Origin: DASQYE01 sp036389675
GTDB taxonomy: Bacteria > Acidobacteriota > Blastocatellia > Pyrinomonadales > Pyrinomonadaceae
Direction of reading: 5' to 3'
DNA: 64,000 bases
NCBI GenBank assembly: GCA_036389675.1
Contig: DASVWI010000012.1
Coordinates: 1 to 64,000, forward strand
Of the stretch, positions 1-8,214 are shown piece by piece. The translations under genes were made by a program, and so were the position numbers. Within the stretch, counting starts at the first letter, position 1. Each line of letters starts with the position of its first letter. A model generated the notes under the pieces. That model was not told where the DNA came from. It worked only from the letters and a program-made list of their open reading frames with translations, and did no database searches.

Positions 1-1
1 G

Positions 2-769
2 CTGCCGTCGATGCCGGGGTATGGGTTCTCGGGGAGGCCGCAGATGACGGGGTGGAGTCCTGAGAGGATAGCGAGAGCGTGGGCAGAGTTGATGAAGCGG
101 TTGGGCTACACGCGCTACGTCGCTCAGGGCGGCGACTGGGGCTCTGTGATTGCGGATAAGATGGCTAAGCAGGCTCCGCAGGGTTTACTGGGTATCCATA
201 TCAACATGCCCGCCACCGTGCCGCCGGAGGTCGCGAAGATTCTCGCCTCCGGCGGTCCCTCCCCCGCAGGGCTGTCACCCGAGGAAAAGGTGGCCTTCGA
301 CGGCATGGATGCCCTCTACAAGAAGGGCTCGGGCTATGCGCTCATGATGGTGACGCGCCCGCAGACACTTGGATACAGCCTCGCTGATTCGCCTGTCGGG
401 CTCGCCGCCTGGTTCTACGACAAGTTCGCGGACTGGACGGATACGGGCGGGAATCCCGAGCGGGCACTGACGCGCGACGAGATGCTGGACGACATCACGC
501 TCTACTGGTTCACGAACACCAGCACTTCCGGGGCGCGCCTCTACTGGGAGAACAACGCCAACAACTTCAACGCCGTGGACATCTCGATTCCGGCTGCCAT
601 CACCGTCTTCCCCGGCGAAATCTACCGCGCGCCTAGAAGCTGGGCCGAGCGCGCCTATAGCAAGCTCATCTATTACAACGTGGTGAATAAGGGCGGTCAC
701 TTCGCTGCATGGGAGCAGCCGCAACTCTTCAGTGAAGAGCTTCGCAAGGCGTTCAACTCGCTGCGCTAG
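2..769 (+). CDS. Epoxide-hydrolase-like alpha/beta hydrolase, 5' partial
   Basis: C-terminal part of an alpha/beta hydrolase of the epoxide hydrolase family; the reading frame is already open at base 2, so the N-terminal EHN-type domain lies outside the window. Visible are the PSMPGYGFSG block, the nucleophile elbow GGDWGS (Asp 42 counted from the ATG at 11) and the C-terminal catalytic-His segment KGGHFAAWEQP. The family opens epoxides or related substrates through an aspartyl ester; the substrate here is unknown. The next gene is a close paralogue in the same orientation, so the pair is a tandem duplication. Family assignment is firm, substrate is not. Confidence 0.85.
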   Translation: MPSMPGYGFSGRPQMTGWSPERIARAWAELMKRLGYTRYVAQGGDWGSVIADKMAKQAPQGLLGIHINMPATVPPEVAKILASGGPSPAGLSPEEKVAFDGMDALYKKGSGYALMMVTRPQTLGYSLADSPVGLAAWFYDKFADWTDTGGNPERALTRDEMLDDITLYWFTNTSTSGARLYWENNANNFNAVDISIPAAITVFPGEIYRAPRSWAERAYSKLIYYNVVNKGGHFAAWEQPQLFSEELRKAFNSLR

Positions 770-826
770 GTGGCTTCCCCCTGCGCACAAATCAAAAAAT
801 CCAAAACTACTCGAAAGGATGACGCC

Positions 827-2239
827 ATGATTCGATCAGAGATTACGCAAAGAGCGCGCGGGCAAGCACCTGACGGCGATGTGGCTGGCGAGGCAACTCT
901 TATGTCAACAACGATCGTTTTCAATCGCCGCCGCTTCTGCGGTGTTGCCGCGGCAGCCGTCGCTGCGCTAGGTCTTCAAGGTTTGACCAGCAAGGTAAGT
1001 GCTGCGACTGTTGCTGGGACTGAAGTCTTACAACCAACGGGCAGCGAGAAGACCGACATTCGTCCGTTTAAGGTGAGCTTCCCGGAAGCGGAGCTGACCG
1101 AAATGCGCAGGCGCATCAAAGCGACCAGATGGCCCGAGCGGGAAACGGTCACGGATAGCTCACAGGGCGTGCCGCTTGCCACTATTCAGGCGCTCGCCCG
1201 CTATTGGGCGACCGATTACGACTGGCGCAAGGTCGAGGCGAGACTTAATGCCTTTCCGCAGTTCATGACCAATATTGATGGACTGGACATTCATTTCATC
1301 CACGCGCGTTCGAAAAATCCTAACGCTTTGCCGCTCGTCGTCACGCATGGGTGGCCCGGCTCAATCATCGAGCAGTTGAAGATCATCGAGCCGCTTACCA
1401 ATCCTACAGCCTATGGAGGCCGCGCCGAAGACTCGTTCGATGTTGTTATCCCGTCGATGCCCGGTTACGGGTTTTCGGGAAAGCCGACCACGACCGGCTG
1501 GGGTCCGGAGCGCATGGCACGGGCGTGGGCAGAGCTTATGAAGAGGCTGGGCTACAAGCGCTACGTCGCGCAGGGCGGCGACTGGGGCGCGTTCGTCGTA
1601 GACCAGATGGGCTTGCAGTCGCCCGCCGGACTACTAGCCATTCACACCAACATGCCCGCCACCGTCCCGGCTGATGTAGACAAGGCTTTACTGGCCGGTG
1701 CTCCCGCTCCGTCAGGTCTCTCGGCTGAGGAACAACGCGCCTATGAGCAGCTCGTCAGAACTTTCAAGCAAGTGGACTACGCCAAGTATATGGCGGCGCG
1801 GCCACAGACCCTGTACGGCATCGCGGATTCACCAGTGGGACTGGCGGCCTGGCTTCTGGATCACAACGACGCTGACGGCCAGCCGGCGGCGACAGTCGCC
1901 TCGGCACTGAACCGGGCAAAGAGCGGCACGGGCGAGCTAACGCGCGACGAAATCCTGGACAACATCACGCTCTACTGGCTGACAAACACCGGCGTCTCCG
2001 CGTCTCGTCTCTATTGGGAATACAAGGGTGGCTTTTTCAATACCAAGGGCGTCTCCATCCCTGTGGCCGTGAGCGTCTTTCCCGGCGAGCAATACGAGGC
2101 CCCTCGAAGTTGGACTGAGAAGGCATATCCCAAGCTCATCTATTACAACAAGGTGGACAAGGGCGGCCACTTCGCTGCGTGGGAAGAGCCACTGCTCTTT
2201 GCACAGGAGATTCGCGCGGGGTTCAGATCGGTGCGCTAG
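827..2239 (+). CDS. Epoxide-hydrolase-like alpha/beta hydrolase with Tat-type signal
   Basis: Complete epoxide-hydrolase-family protein of about 470 aa. The ATG at 827 is chosen because GAAAGGA lies 7 nt upstream; an in-frame ATG at 902 would place the twin-arginine stretch NRRRFCGVAAAAVAALG nearer the N-terminus. After the signal come an EHN-like N-terminal region (FPEAELTEMRRRI, then WPERE), the HGWPGS oxyanion-hole segment, PSMPGYGFSG, the nucleophile elbow GGDWGA (Asp about 252) and the C-terminal GGHFAAWEEP histidine. It is probably exported folded and acts outside the cytoplasm. It lies 57 nt after its paralogue and is probably co-transcribed with it. The substrate cannot be told from sequence. 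Confidence 0.88.
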   Translation: MIRSEITQRARGQAPDGDVAGEATLMSTTIVFNRRRFCGVAAAAVAALGLQGLTSKVSAATVAGTEVLQPTGSEKTDIRPFKVSFPEAELTEMRRRIKATRWPERETVTDSSQGVPLATIQALARYWATDYDWRKVEARLNAFPQFMTNIDGLDIHFIHARSKNPNALPLVVTHGWPGSIIEQLKIIEPLTNPTAYGGRAEDSFDVVIPSMPGYGFSGKPTTTGWGPERMARAWAELMKRLGYKRYVAQGGDWGAFVVDQMGLQSPAGLLAIHTNMPATVPADVDKALLAGAPAPSGLSAEEQRAYEQLVRTFKQVDYAKYMAARPQTLYGIADSPVGLAAWLLDHNDADGQPAATVASALNRAKSGTGELTRDEILDNITLYWLTNTGVSASRLYWEYKGGFFNTKGVSIPVAVSVFPGEQYEAPRSWTEKAYPKLIYYNKVDKGGHFAAWEEPLLFAQEIRAGFRSVR

Positions 2240-2357
2240 CATGCCATGCCATGTCGCAGCGACCGTGCCCGCGACTTACGTTGCAACCAGCGTCATCCGT
2301 TTCGTCCCAACCGGCTCGATGGCTGACTTTATTGATCTTTAGGGAGGTAGATAAAAC

Positions 2358-2894
2358 ATGAGTGAGATGAAAGAAGCGACTCAGCCGGCAACAACTGGCA
2401 CGCAAGCAGTGGAGGTGGCGGTGCTCGCAGGCGGCTGCTTCTGGGGCATCGAGGACATACTGCGCGATGTCCCGGGCGTGCTCGACACAGAGGTCGGCTA
2501 TACGGGCGGCTGGCTAGAGAACCCTACGTACCACGACACGCACGACAGCAAATCCGGGCACGCCGAGGCCGTCCGCGTGACTTTCGACCCATCGGTCTTG
2601 AGCTTCGAGGAGCTGCTTGAGCGCTGGTTCTTTCGCCTGCACGACCCTACGACGCTCAACCGCCAGGGCAACGACACGGGGACGCAGTACCGCTCGGCGA
2701 TCTTCCCGCAGACGGAGGAGCAGCGCGAGATAGCAGAACGCGTCATCGCTCGCGTAGAAGCTTCGGGACAGTGGAAGCGCCCCGTCACCACGACCATAGA
2801 GCCGGCCTCTACCTGGTACAGCGCAGAGGATTATCACCAGGATTACCTGCGCAAGCATCCGGGCGGATACACCTGCCATTACCTGCGCGATTAA
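2358..2894 (+). CDS. msrA: Peptide-methionine (S)-S-oxide reductase MsrA
   Basis: 178 aa, normal length for MsrA, which reduces the S-epimer of methionine sulfoxide in oxidised proteins. The signature GGCFWGIED carries the catalytic Cys 27. The GYTGG, HAEAVRVTFDP and YRSAIF blocks follow in the usual order, and the C-terminal GGYTCHYLRD contains a second Cys that may be a resolving residue. The ATG follows AGGGAGG at a good distance. No signal peptide is seen, so it is probably cytoplasmic. It is followed by an FMN reductase, and the two may form a small redox-repair group. Confidence 0.96.
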   Translation: MSEMKEATQPATTGTQAVEVAVLAGGCFWGIEDILRDVPGVLDTEVGYTGGWLENPTYHDTHDSKSGHAEAVRVTFDPSVLSFEELLERWFFRLHDPTTLNRQGNDTGTQYRSAIFPQTEEQREIAERVIARVEASGQWKRPVTTTIEPASTWYSAEDYHQDYLRKHPGGYTCHYLRD

Positions 2895-3059
2895 TCAATC
2901 GGTCACTGAAGCTGTCGTTCAGCACACTGGCAACACGTTATGGTGTCCCGGCTTTGAATGCAGTCGGAGTTAAGTAAAGAAAGTCTCGACCATCATCGCA
3001 GACGCTTTCTTGCAGCCGGAAAGTGACAGAAACCTATCGGAGCGAAAGGAGAAGATGAA

Positions 3060-3617
3060 ATGAGCAAGGCAGTCCGCATCCTGGGCATCGCCGGCAGCCT
3101 GCGCCGCCAGTCCTACAACCGCGCGCTGCTGCGCGCAGCCACCCAGGTTGCGCCTGAAGGCGCGACCATAGAGATCTTCGAGATTGACGGCATTCCGCCT
3201 TTCAGCGAGGACGACGAACAGAACCCGCCGGAGAAGGTCACGGAACTCAAGCGGCGCATACGCGAAGCGGACGCAGTCCTCTTCGTCACACCCGAGTACA
3301 ACTACTCTATCCCCGGTGTTTTGAAGAACGCGATTGATTGGGCTTCTCGCCCCTACGGCGACAGCGCTTGGTCAGGCAAGCCCGCCGCTATCATGGGGGC
3401 CTCGACGGGGAGAATCGGCACGGCGCGGGCACAGTACCACCTCAGGCAGGTGATGGTCTTCCTCAACATGTTCCCGCTGAACCAGCCCGAGGTCATGGTC
3501 GGAGCGGCCAACGAGCGCTTCGACACCGTAGGGAACCTGACGGATGAGCAGACGAGGGAGTATGTCCGCCTGCAGATTCAGAGCCTGGTGGATTGGACTC
3601 GGCGCATAGGGCAGTAA
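3060..3617 (+). CDS. NADPH-dependent FMN reductase family protein
   Basis: 185-aa flavodoxin-fold oxidoreductase of the NADPH-dependent FMN reductase / quinone reductase family. The N-terminal GIAGSLRRQSYNRALLRA is the phosphate-binding loop for FMN. PEYNYSIPGVLKNAIDWASR is the conserved second block that contacts the flavin. Such enzymes reduce quinones, azo dyes or chromate with NAD(P)H; the physiological acceptor is not known. The start has AAAGGAG about 7 nt upstream. The protein is cytoplasmic and typical in length. Confidence 0.93.
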   Translation: MSKAVRILGIAGSLRRQSYNRALLRAATQVAPEGATIEIFEIDGIPPFSEDDEQNPPEKVTELKRRIREADAVLFVTPEYNYSIPGVLKNAIDWASRPYGDSAWSGKPAAIMGASTGRIGTARAQYHLRQVMVFLNMFPLNQPEVMVGAANERFDTVGNLTDEQTREYVRLQIQSLVDWTRRIGQ

Positions 3618-3644
3618 CTTGCTCACCAGCAGCAGGAGGTTCAC

Positions 3645-3851
3645 ATGAGCGAAGAAGACTTGCAGGTGCTGTTGACACTGGACGACCCGTGGGACGCCCT
3701 GGAAGCGGATACCTTCAATCATCTTCAGGCTGAACAAATCGTCGCGTGGCCTGGACAACTGTTTCCGGCGACGGGGCAGCACGACCACCGAGCAGAAACT
3801 GTGATTGAGAATAGCCGCTACCCGTTGGACAACAGGAGGAATGAAGAATGA
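3645..3851 (+). CDS. Small hypothetical protein
   Basis: 68-aa ORF that I do not recognise. It is supported mainly by an excellent ribosome binding site (AGGAGG 5-8 nt before the ATG) and by a 4-base ATGA overlap with the next gene, which implies translational coupling. The protein is acidic at the N-terminus (SEEDLQVLLTLDDPWDALEAD) with no cysteines, signal peptide or membrane segment. It could be a partner of the downstream zinc-finger protein or a remnant of a longer gene. Confidence 0.5.
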   Translation: MSEEDLQVLLTLDDPWDALEADTFNHLQAEQIVAWPGQLFPATGQHDHRAETVIENSRYPLDNRRNEE

Positions 3852-4174
3852 ACTGCTGTTCACATTTATTTGAGATTAGAAATGTCACTCCGAAAACGCC
3901 GCAGGGTTGCGAAGAGTGTTTGAAGATTGGCGACCGATGGCTTCATTTACGACTTTGCGTCATATGCGGCCATGTCGGCTGCTGCGATGATTCAAAGAAT
4001 AAGCACGCGGCAAAGCATTTTCATTCAACCAATCATCCCATCATCAAATCCTTCGAGCCGGGTGAAGATTGGGGCTGGTGTTACGTTGATGAGCTGTTTT
4101 TCGAGTCGTTTCCAGGATCGTTTACGACCGAGTGGTGCGGTGCGCCCGGAACATTGCCTGGACGTGACGGATGA
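3848..4174 (+). CDS. UBP-type zinc finger domain protein
   Basis: 108-aa protein made of one UBP-type zinc finger, the module that in eukaryotes binds free ubiquitin tails and that also occurs as small stand-alone bacterial proteins of unknown role. The order of ligands is visible: CEEC near residue 21, WLHLRLCVICGHVGCCD, then HAAKHFHSTNHP and the closing EPGEDWGWCYVDE. The ATG overlaps the stop of the preceding small ORF and has AGGAGGA upstream. The last 20 residues after the finger (ending GTLPGRDG) look unconserved. They run up to a degraded monooxygenase remnant on the other strand, so the original C-terminus may have been altered. Confidence 0.85.
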   Translation: MNCCSHLFEIRNVTPKTPQGCEECLKIGDRWLHLRLCVICGHVGCCDDSKNKHAAKHFHSTNHPIIKSFEPGEDWGWCYVDELFFESFPGSFTTEWCGAPGTLPGRDG

Positions 4175-4289
4175 GTCACTGCGGCAGAATCGCAAATCAG
4201 CGTGCAGGATGCTGAACAACCGTAACTTGATACGCACGCATAACAGGGGGGAACTCCGACAACTATGACGGATAGTACGCAACCATCTC

Positions 4290-4990
4290 CATTGGCTCCA
4301 AGCTCAAGCTCCTTCATAAACTGTCTTTCCAGATCAGATCTCATACGTTGAAATTCATCGACCAGCAGGACGACCCCGATCATGGTCAGACCGTCGTTGG
4401 TGCGGTCGGCTACGAACATCCGGTGCTCCCGGATGTAAAGCTCTGTCCCCTTCAGCCGAACCCCGCTCCAGTAAGAGTAGTAGTTACATGTGAGCTTCGG
4501 TCGCTCATTGTAAACGCGCGCCCCTACGCTGCGCGCGACCATCGAATGTTTACCATCAGCGCCGATAATGATTCGCCCCTTCTCCGTGACCGGAGTTCCT
4601 CTGCGCGTCAGGCCGACGATGCCGTTAACGCCCCGCGAGTCGGAGGTCAATTCTCTGACCGTAAAGCCTTCGCGCAGTTCGGCCCCCGCCTGCTCCGCAG
4701 CCCTGATCAGTATGTTATCCAGGATGTGCCGTCTCGGAGAGAAGGCCTCTGCTACGCCTTCTATGGGAGGCGGCGCGCCGAAGAGCGCGAACGCCCCGAC
4801 GTAGAAACTCATCTGCGTGAGCGGCGGGCAGTTTGATGCGCGCACTTCATCGAGCAGCCCCCAGCGCTTGAGCCTCAACACGCCCGGCTGGTGCACATGG
4901 TGCGTGGAGATGGTATCGCTCGGGAAAGAACCTTTATCCGTGAGCAATATGCGGTAGCCTTTGCGATGATAAAACCACAGGATGAGTGTT
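4290..4990 (-). pseudogene. FAD-dependent monooxygenase remnant
   Basis: Minus-strand remnant of an FAD/NAD(P)-dependent oxidoreductase of the PHBH/geranylgeranyl-reductase type. Conserved stretches include RKGYRILLTDKGSFPSDTIS, HQPGVLRLKRWGLLDEV, SPRRHILDNILIRAA and RIIIGADGKHSMVAR. The N-terminal GxGxxG FAD-binding loop is missing because the frame closes with a stop just upstream of TLILWFYHRKGYR. The homology dies after LERQFMKELELGANG, losing the second GD motif and the catalytic C-terminal domain. Truncated at both ends, it cannot encode a working enzyme. A TTG or similar start near 4947 could still allow translation of a fragment. Confidence 0.75.
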
Positions 4991-5130
4991 TAATAAAGCA
5001 TCCATCATCTGACACCCTTTAGTCCTGAATTACGCGTTAAGTAGTAGGGGCCTTCCCCGAGCAGATCGGCGCTTGGGGGCGACGGATGAAAGTAGGTCCG
5101 AATAAATCTGGCGATGCGAGGTTATACATT

Positions 5131-6141
5131 ATGAAAGCCTTCACTACACTTGGCGATGGAATCAACGCCCTGGAACTAAGCGAGCTTCCCATACCTGAAC
5201 CGAAGGCAGGGGAGATTCTTGTCAGGATGACGGCGGCCTCGCTCAATTACCGTGACCTGCTCGTCGTCAAAGGGGTTGGTAAGTGGAAGCCGCCTGTGCC
5301 GCGCATACCTATTTCCGATGGGGTCGGCGAAGTCGTGGCGGTCGGCGAAAACGTCTCGCGCTGGAAATCCGGCGACCACATGGTGACTCATCTCCTGCCG
5401 AAGTGGTTGGATGGCGAGCTGACGGCCAAGAAGGATGGTTTGTCACTCGGCGGTGCTGCGGCCGATGGGGTGCTGGCAGAATACGTAGTTCTTAAAGAAG
5501 AGGCCGCCCTGAAGATACCGAACAATCTATCGGACGTGGAGGCGGCGACCCTTCCGATAGCAGCCCTCACGGCCTGGCACGCGATCATGCGGCGCGCGCA
5601 TGTGCAGAGCGGCGAGAGTGTTGTAATTCAGGGGACAGGCGGCGTCTCTCTCTTCGCCACACAATTTGTGCACGCGCTCGGCGCTCGTCCGTTCGTCACC
5701 TCGAGCAGCGACGAAAAACTCGAAAAGGCCAAAGCGCTCGGCGCGTCTGCGACCATCAACTACAAAAAGTTCCCGGCCTGGGAAGAGCAGGTCTTAGAAC
5801 TCACCGGGGGAATCGGGGCAGACCATGTGATCGAAGTCGTGGGGGGCGAAAACCTGAACCGCTCGCTCAAAGCCATTCGGCTCAGCGGCACCATCAGCTT
5901 CATAGGCGTCCTGGCCGGTCTGAGCGCGCCCATCAATACCTATCAGTTCATGTTGAAAAACGTGCGTCTGCACGGCATCGAAACAGGCTCCCGGGAGATG
6001 TTCGAGGAGATGAACCGTTTTATCGAATCTCGTCAGCTGAAGCCAGTGATTGATAAGATTTTCGCCTTCGAGGAGGCACGCGAGGCCCTTAAATATCTGG
6101 AAAGCGGGGCTCATTTCGGAAAGGTCGCGGTTAAATTTTGA
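5131..6141 (+). CDS. Zinc-type alcohol dehydrogenase-like (MDR) NAD(P)-dependent oxidoreductase
   Basis: 336-aa medium-chain dehydrogenase/reductase. The ATG at 5131 gives the usual MDR start (MKAFTTLGDG...LELSELPIPEP); an upstream in-frame start at 5086 would add 15 unconserved residues. The GroES-like catalytic domain is followed by the Rossmann domain with GTGGVSLFATQ as dinucleotide loop and the ALGA.ATINY block. The structural-zinc cysteine cluster of true alcohol dehydrogenases is absent, which points to the quinone-oxidoreductase-like branch. It is intact although it lies between two pseudogenes. Substrate unknown. Confidence 0.9.
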   Translation: MKAFTTLGDGINALELSELPIPEPKAGEILVRMTAASLNYRDLLVVKGVGKWKPPVPRIPISDGVGEVVAVGENVSRWKSGDHMVTHLLPKWLDGELTAKKDGLSLGGAAADGVLAEYVVLKEEAALKIPNNLSDVEAATLPIAALTAWHAIMRRAHVQSGESVVIQGTGGVSLFATQFVHALGARPFVTSSSDEKLEKAKALGASATINYKKFPAWEEQVLELTGGIGADHVIEVVGGENLNRSLKAIRLSGTISFIGVLAGLSAPINTYQFMLKNVRLHGIETGSREMFEEMNRFIESRQLKPVIDKIFAFEEAREALKYLESGAHFGKVAVKF

Positions 6142-6359
6142 AGACGGCGCTGATCGGCCACGTTGGCAAAGGGAACTCCTCCCTGTCGGGGCTCTCGGTT
6201 GGAACGTCCAGTTACACCACATCGTCACCAGACAATTCCGAAGCCATCTCGCTCAAAGCAGGTAAGAGGTGGTCGGGCGAGCGCTCGACCGCCGGAGCAT
6301 TCGGGCATACGGTTCGATAGTCTTCCTTTCATAGACCCTCACCTTGAACAGGCCAAAAC

Positions 6360-6606
6360 AGGAGCGACAGCGCGTCGTCCAGTGCTATCAGCTCGGCGCT
6401 GCGCTCCACGGCCTTGTCAATATTCTCGTCCAGAGAGAATTTCTGAAAATCTGCGCCGCGCTTCCCGGCCCTGTGCGCGCGCGCGCATGATCTACCAGAA
6501 TCCGCCGCATCATCTGTGCTGCCACGCCGAAGAAGTGCGCGCGGTTCTGCCAGTTGACGCGCGTTTGATCTACCAGCCGCAGAATTTGTGCGACGGGAAA
6601 CTCCAT
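6360..6606 (-). pseudogene. ECF sigma factor remnant, frameshifted
   Basis: Minus-strand remnant of an ECF-type sigma-70 factor. One frame gives LRLVDQTRVNWQNRAHFFG then AAQMMRRILVDHARAR, a hallmark of the ECF group common in Acidobacteria and Planctomycetes. The continuation KRGADFQKFSLDENIDK then AELIALDDALS lies in another frame. The shift falls at or beside an alternating GC run at about 6475-6486. Sequence after LIALDDALS is unrelated, so the sigma-4 DNA-binding region is lost, and the N-terminal part is also incomplete. It is a pseudogene, not a small gene. Confidence 0.75.
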
Positions 6607-6742
6607 CCATCTGACCTGCCAGTGAAGAGGCGTTTTTCACTCGGCCATTTTTTTCAGTGAGGGCTGCCACCTGAAGGCGGAATTTCTCGCGTTAGCTAAT
6701 AGGAGGGTTCGCGATCTTGCGAAGAGCTTGAGGAGACAGACC

Positions 6743-6892
6743 ATGGCAGATGGAAAATTGATTCTGGAGACGGAGCCGGCGGGCGTAAGGGTCGCCACTC
6801 ACCTGCCGCTTAAAGGCAGGTCGAAAGGGGCGCGTCAGATAAACTTTTCCGAAGCGGGCCGTACTTTGCGGGCCTGTTCGTCGTTGCGCTGA
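6743..6892 (+). pseudogene. 5' fragment of the following membrane protein gene
   Basis: A 49-codon frame opening with an ATG that has a strong AGGAGA ribosome binding site 6 nt upstream. It encodes a hydrophilic N-terminus (MADGKLILETEPAG...) and then runs out of frame. The downstream membrane protein frame is open from 6814 and contains an uninitiated membrane helix (FAGLFVVALIAYW, 6868 onward). The two frames overlap at 6814-6889. This fits one gene split by a single-base change, perhaps at the AAAGGGG run near 6824-6830. A sequencing error would give the same picture. Confidence 0.5.
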
Positions 6893-6981
6893 TCGCCTAT
6901 TGGAACACTTATCTCTCGCAGATATTCAGCGCCAGCAACTACACGCACTTTCATGCGTCACTGGCGGCTCTGTGGATTTTA

Positions 6982-7533
6982 ATGCTCGTGGCGCAGCCCA
7001 TGCTGATCCGGGCAAAGCGCTTGGCCTCGCACCGCCTGCTGGGAGGATTCTCCTACGTGTTAGCGCCGCTTATCGTCGTCAGCATAGTCCTGCTCGGACA
7101 CAGCCGCATCAAAGGCTTAAGCGGCGAGGCCTACGCCGTCCAGACTTATATACTTTATCTACAGGTGTCGCTGACTATGCTGTTCGGCCTGTCTTATGCA
7201 CTGGCGATAACAACTCGCCACGTGGTCGCGCTGCACGCGCGCTTCATGGTGTGCACAGCCTTCACGCTGATAGACCCGATCGTCATTCGCCTGATGTTTT
7301 GGATCGGAAACCGAACGCCAGGTTGGAATTACCAGTGGGTCACTTTCGGGCTGACCGACCTGGTGATAGTCGCGTTGATCTGGATGGAACGGCGCAGCCG
7401 GACCGGGCGATGGGTATTCCCCGTGATGCTTGCAGTCTTCGTGTCGGCGCAAATCCCGGCGTTGTTCGGGCTCACAAACACTCCCGTGTGGCAGGCATTC
7501 GCACGCTGGTTCGCTGCGCTTCCGTTGACTTAA
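6982..7533 (+). CDS. Multi-pass membrane protein, probably missing its 5' end by frameshift
   Basis: 183 aa from the first in-frame ATG, with about five hydrophobic segments, for example LAALWILMLVAQPMLI just at the start, LAPLIVVSIVLLG, YLQVSLTMLFGLSYAL, FTLIDPIVIRLMFWIG and FGLTDLVIVALIW. I do not recognise a characterised family. The same frame stays open upstream to 6814 with a further helix and no start codon, so the true start is probably the ATG at 6743 in another frame. If 6982 is really used, the protein would lack its first helix. No functional neighbour is evident. Confidence 0.6.
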   Translation: MLVAQPMLIRAKRLASHRLLGGFSYVLAPLIVVSIVLLGHSRIKGLSGEAYAVQTYILYLQVSLTMLFGLSYALAITTRHVVALHARFMVCTAFTLIDPIVIRLMFWIGNRTPGWNYQWVTFGLTDLVIVALIWMERRSRTGRWVFPVMLAVFVSAQIPALFGLTNTPVWQAFARWFAALPLT

Positions 7534-7689
7534 CGCGTTGACAATCTCGAAGGGAAAGGTTCATGCCGTGAACGATGTGTTGCCCAACAGTTCATTGAAA
7601 CCCGATCACTCGAGCATGCCTTTCATAGCTATATTGTTGCTTCGATTCGGGCGCTACGCTCCTATTGTGTCCATGAAGGGAGGGTCGTT

Positions 7690-8214
7690 ATGAAAAGCGC
7701 AGTCGCTGAGATCGCCCCTGACGTTTATCGGATCTCCACATTTCATCCCGAGGGTGGAATGCAGTTCAACCAGTTCCTTATCAAAGATGAAGAGCCGTTC
7801 CTGATGCATACGGGACTCAAGAAGATGTTCTCCGTCACACTCGAAGGGGCAGCCACTGTCATTGATCCCGCGCGCCTTCGCTGGATCGGGTTCAGCCACT
7901 TTGAGTCTGACGAGTGCGGTGCCTTGAACGAGTGGCTGGCGGTCGCTCCGCACGCGCAGGCCGTGTGCAGCTTCGTCGGCACGGTAGTGACGGTCGATGA
8001 CTTCGCCGATCGCCCGGCGCGTGCGCTCAACGACGGCGAGGTGCTGGAAATCGGTCATCACGGCCTGCGATTTTTAGCAACCCCTCACGTCCCGCACGGC
8101 TGGGATGCCGGTCTCTTCTTCGATGAGACCGACCGGACGCTGCTCTGCTCAGACCTTTTCTTTCATCCCGGAGATCCTGAACCGCTCACCGAGGTTGATG
8201 AGGTGACATGTTGA
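7690..8214 (+). CDS. Metallo-beta-lactamase-fold (oxygen-binding di-iron type) protein, C-terminally truncated
   Basis: 174-aa N-terminal part of a metallo-beta-lactamase-fold protein resembling the di-iron ODP domain of flavodiiron proteins. Metal-ligand blocks are visible: HFESDECGALNEW (HxExD), ATPHVPHGWDAG and LLCSDLFFHPGD. Relatives normally continue for another 60-80 residues with a further histidine segment, but here the frame stops soon after GDPEPLTEVDE. The start is well supported by GGGAGGG before the ATG. It is likely a broken gene that could still be expressed; I cannot see a continuation in another frame. Confidence 0.7.
   Translation: MKSAVAEIAPDVYRISTFHPEGGMQFNQFLIKDEEPFLMHTGLKKMFSVTLEGAATVIDPARLRWIGFSHFESDECGALNEWLAVAPHAQAVCSFVGTVVTVDDFADRPARALNDGEVLEIGHHGLRFLATPHVPHGWDAGLFFDETDRTLLCSDLFFHPGDPEPLTEVDEVTC

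Noticed and set aside
1025..1034. GTCTTACAAC, the core of the shared 24-nt element
   Set aside because: It lies inside the coding sequence of the second epoxide-hydrolase-like gene, lacks the CTTTTG and AAAG flanks and has no promoter nearby. Chance match.
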